The notes below the pieces were generated by a model. The model made no database searches. It saw only the letters and a list, made by a program, of their open reading frames with translations, and was not told the DNA's origin. Below are positions 62,579-64,000 of a stretch of DNA of 64,000 bases, piece by piece (position 1 is the first letter of the stretch; every line of letters starts with the position of its first letter). Source of the DNA: Tubiluchus corallicola (Eukaryota > Priapulida > Priapulimorpha > Priapulimorphida > Tubiluchidae); contig JAQGDQ010000928.1 in NCBI GenBank assembly GCA_030141605.1, forward strand, positions 1 through 64,000, written 5' to 3'. The translations under genes and the position numbers were made by a program.

Positions 62579-63942
62579 AAAATGAATAACATTACTGTAT
62601 ACTTATATTTTGAACTTTAAGAATAATGTTCAACATTTTGATCATTTTGATACAATTTTAACATGGAGATTCAATGAATAAATGAATAACATTGTGTGTT
62701 CAATGTATAATATGATGTTAAAGGAATAATATTGAATAACCGTGTGTATTCATATATGATGTCAAATGAAAGATATTGAATGACACTGTGTACTTATATT
62801 ATGGATGAAATGATGAAATATTGAACAACCGTGTGTACTTATATAGGATGTCAAATGAATGATTGTGTATGTATATTATGAAATGATGAATAACGTTGTA
62901 TACTTATATTTTGAAATGCGTCCAATAATGTTGTGTTCCTGTATTTTGAAATGAAATGTTGGATAGTATAATGTTGATTTTGCACGACGTGTGTATTTAT
63001 ATTGTATAATGATTGATGATTCATCGATGTCAGATTGTCATTTATACTTTTATGACCGTGATGGATGACGGATGATTTATTGATGCAGATTGTCACTTAT
63101 ATTTTATGACGGTGACTAATGATTCAGATTGTCACTTATATTTTATGACGGTGACTAATGATTCAGATCGTCACTTATATTTTATGACGGTGATTGACGA
63201 CTCAGGTGACGACTCAGGTTGTCATTGATATCGTTTGATAATGATTGATGATTCAGGTTGTCAGCTGATGACTTATAGCTGATGACATATATATATATCT
63301 ATTTTGCCTTGATTTACGTAAATTTATATCCTGACTTGACTTGTATTCGGAATGGTATTTTAAATGGTATCAGTTGAACTCATATAATTACTCCTATAAC
63401 TATATATCTCAATAGCATAGTTGATACGATAAAGAAAATCGATTAGGATAGTATACTGCATGATTGGACCTATACACTCGTATATTGTGCGCTTACTTAT
63501 ATAGTTTGCATATATATATTAGAAACTCTGATAAATGTTACACGTATGTATCAACTGTGTGTTTAATAATATTTGTATATCTCATTAGCCTAGTTATACT
63601 TACTAAGGATGATAACATGATAAGGAAAATTGCTTGCTATACTAGATTTAACCGGTATACCTCACCTGTCCATATTACTGTTATCAATGTTGTAAATGTA
63701 TAGTTTAGTATAAGGACGAGCAAGCCTCGTGCCTCCATACTCACAAGGACATTCGGATTGCCTAGATATTTTAATTAGATATTTTAAATCAGATATTTTA
63801 CTTAGATATTTTAACTGGATATTTTACTCACATATTTTAAAAATCAGATATCTTAAATCACATATTGGTCATGTATTTTAGACAGATGATATAATATTAA
63901 AATTATCTAATCTGCCAGCCCCGAGGGAACTAACTTCCTTTT
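62579..63942 (+). repeat. Repeat-rich 3' non-coding region of the element
   Basis: Three array types follow the receptor gene. At 62580-63000 a degenerate unit of about 60 bp contains GAATAACRTTGTGTACTTATAT and variants. At about 63078-63200 there are three near-perfect 39-bp units (GATTCAGATTGTCACTTATA plus TTTTATGACGGTGACTAAT), with eroded copies on both sides. At 63765-63870 GATATTTTA recurs about eight times. Each 39-bp unit holds an inverted GTCAC…GTGAC pair. AATAAA occurs near 62677. No credible gene is present. Confidence 0.75.
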
Positions 63943-63953
63943 AGGAAGAGAGG
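63943..63953 (+). other. Polypurine tract
   Basis: AGGAAGAGAGG directly precedes the 3' LTR. This is the RNase H-resistant primer for plus-strand synthesis in LTR elements. A short inverted repeat (CTTCC-TTTTA-GGAAG) overlaps its left end. Confidence 0.75.
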
Positions 63954-64000
63954 AGTAAAGAGAAGATGATAATTGTATGATTAGTATTAGCAGTTCAGAA
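63954..64000 (+). repeat. 3' LTR, first 47 bases
   Basis: The first 45 bases are identical to the start of the 5' LTR; base 46 differs (A against T). The rest lies beyond the window. Confidence 0.85.

Larger units (their letters stand above)
47790..64000 (+). mobile_element. Giant Ty3/gypsy env-bearing (errantivirus-like) element with accessory genes
   Basis: The order is 5' LTR, primer site, leader, gag, protease, RT-RNase H-integrase, a 3.2-kb spacer with an antisense gene, env, three extra plus-strand genes, a repeat-rich 3' end, polypurine tract and the start of the 3' LTR. The window cuts the 3' LTR; with a full second LTR the element would be about 16.6 kb, roughly twice the usual size of gypsy-type elements. 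The domain order RT-RNase H-IN and a Baculo_F-type Env place it with metazoan errantivirus-like elements. The first 45 LTR bases match between the two ends, which suggests recent insertion, yet pro-pol has two frame offsets and four N bases. Confidence 0.9.

Noticed and set aside
63464-63703. Possible extra gene of 79 residues before the 3' LTR
   Set aside because: There is no acceptor near its start, the codon composition is AT-driven, and it lies in the repeat-rich 3' region.

Overview
The window is AT-rich animal DNA, from an invertebrate whose phylum I cannot fix. The evidence is spliced genes with GT-AG introns, a DEG/ENaC channel gene, a tubulin tyrosine ligase-like exon, several kinds of decayed non-LTR retrotransposon, a tRNA-derived SINE and many micro- and minisatellites.

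Host part, 1 to about 47.8 kb. On the minus strand, 2.4-8.5 kb holds the 5' part of a DEG/ENaC (ASIC-like) channel gene. Five exons join in phase; the second transmembrane segment was not found. One intron carries a foldback element with inverted arms about 1.7 kb apart. A decayed Jockey/CR1-like LINE lies at 11.7-13.9 kb (minus). From 16.5 to 34.2 kb (plus) runs a coiled-coil protein gene with eight resolved coding exons, several different minisatellites in its introns and a last exon made of about nine 32-residue repeats. Downstream are an E-box-bearing 21-bp minisatellite, one TTLL exon (minus), a SINE, LINE tails, a possible first coding exon at 41.25 kb, and long simple repeats.

Retroelement, 47790 to beyond 64000. 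A very large Ty3/gypsy-type, env-bearing (errantivirus-like) LTR element fills the right end. It has a 473-bp 5' LTR, a leader, gag, protease, reverse transcriptase/RNase H/integrase, a long pol-env spacer, env, a string of extra genes, a polypurine tract and the first 47 bases of the 3' LTR. The LTR ends agree over their first 45 bases, so the insertion looks recent.

The unusual biology is in this element. After env come a 52-residue one-pass membrane protein, a 119-residue basic protein and a 288-residue intronless nuclear-receptor-like protein with a C4 DNA-binding domain and a ligand-binding-domain-like region. Each start codon lies just after a strong splice-acceptor-like sequence, which suggests a set of spliced subgenomic mRNAs as in complex retroviruses. 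The spacer between pol and env carries an antisense gene of two exons with its own TATA/initiator-like signal. The long cytoplasmic tail of Env carries two K-x-T-Q-T dynein light chain (LC8) motifs. The 3' non-coding end holds three kinds of short tandem array. I read this as a complex endogenous errantivirus that acquired a nuclear receptor, and I consider it the candidate undescribed system. The pol region has two offsetting frame breaks, and there are four N bases at its end, so this copy or this assembly is not fully intact.
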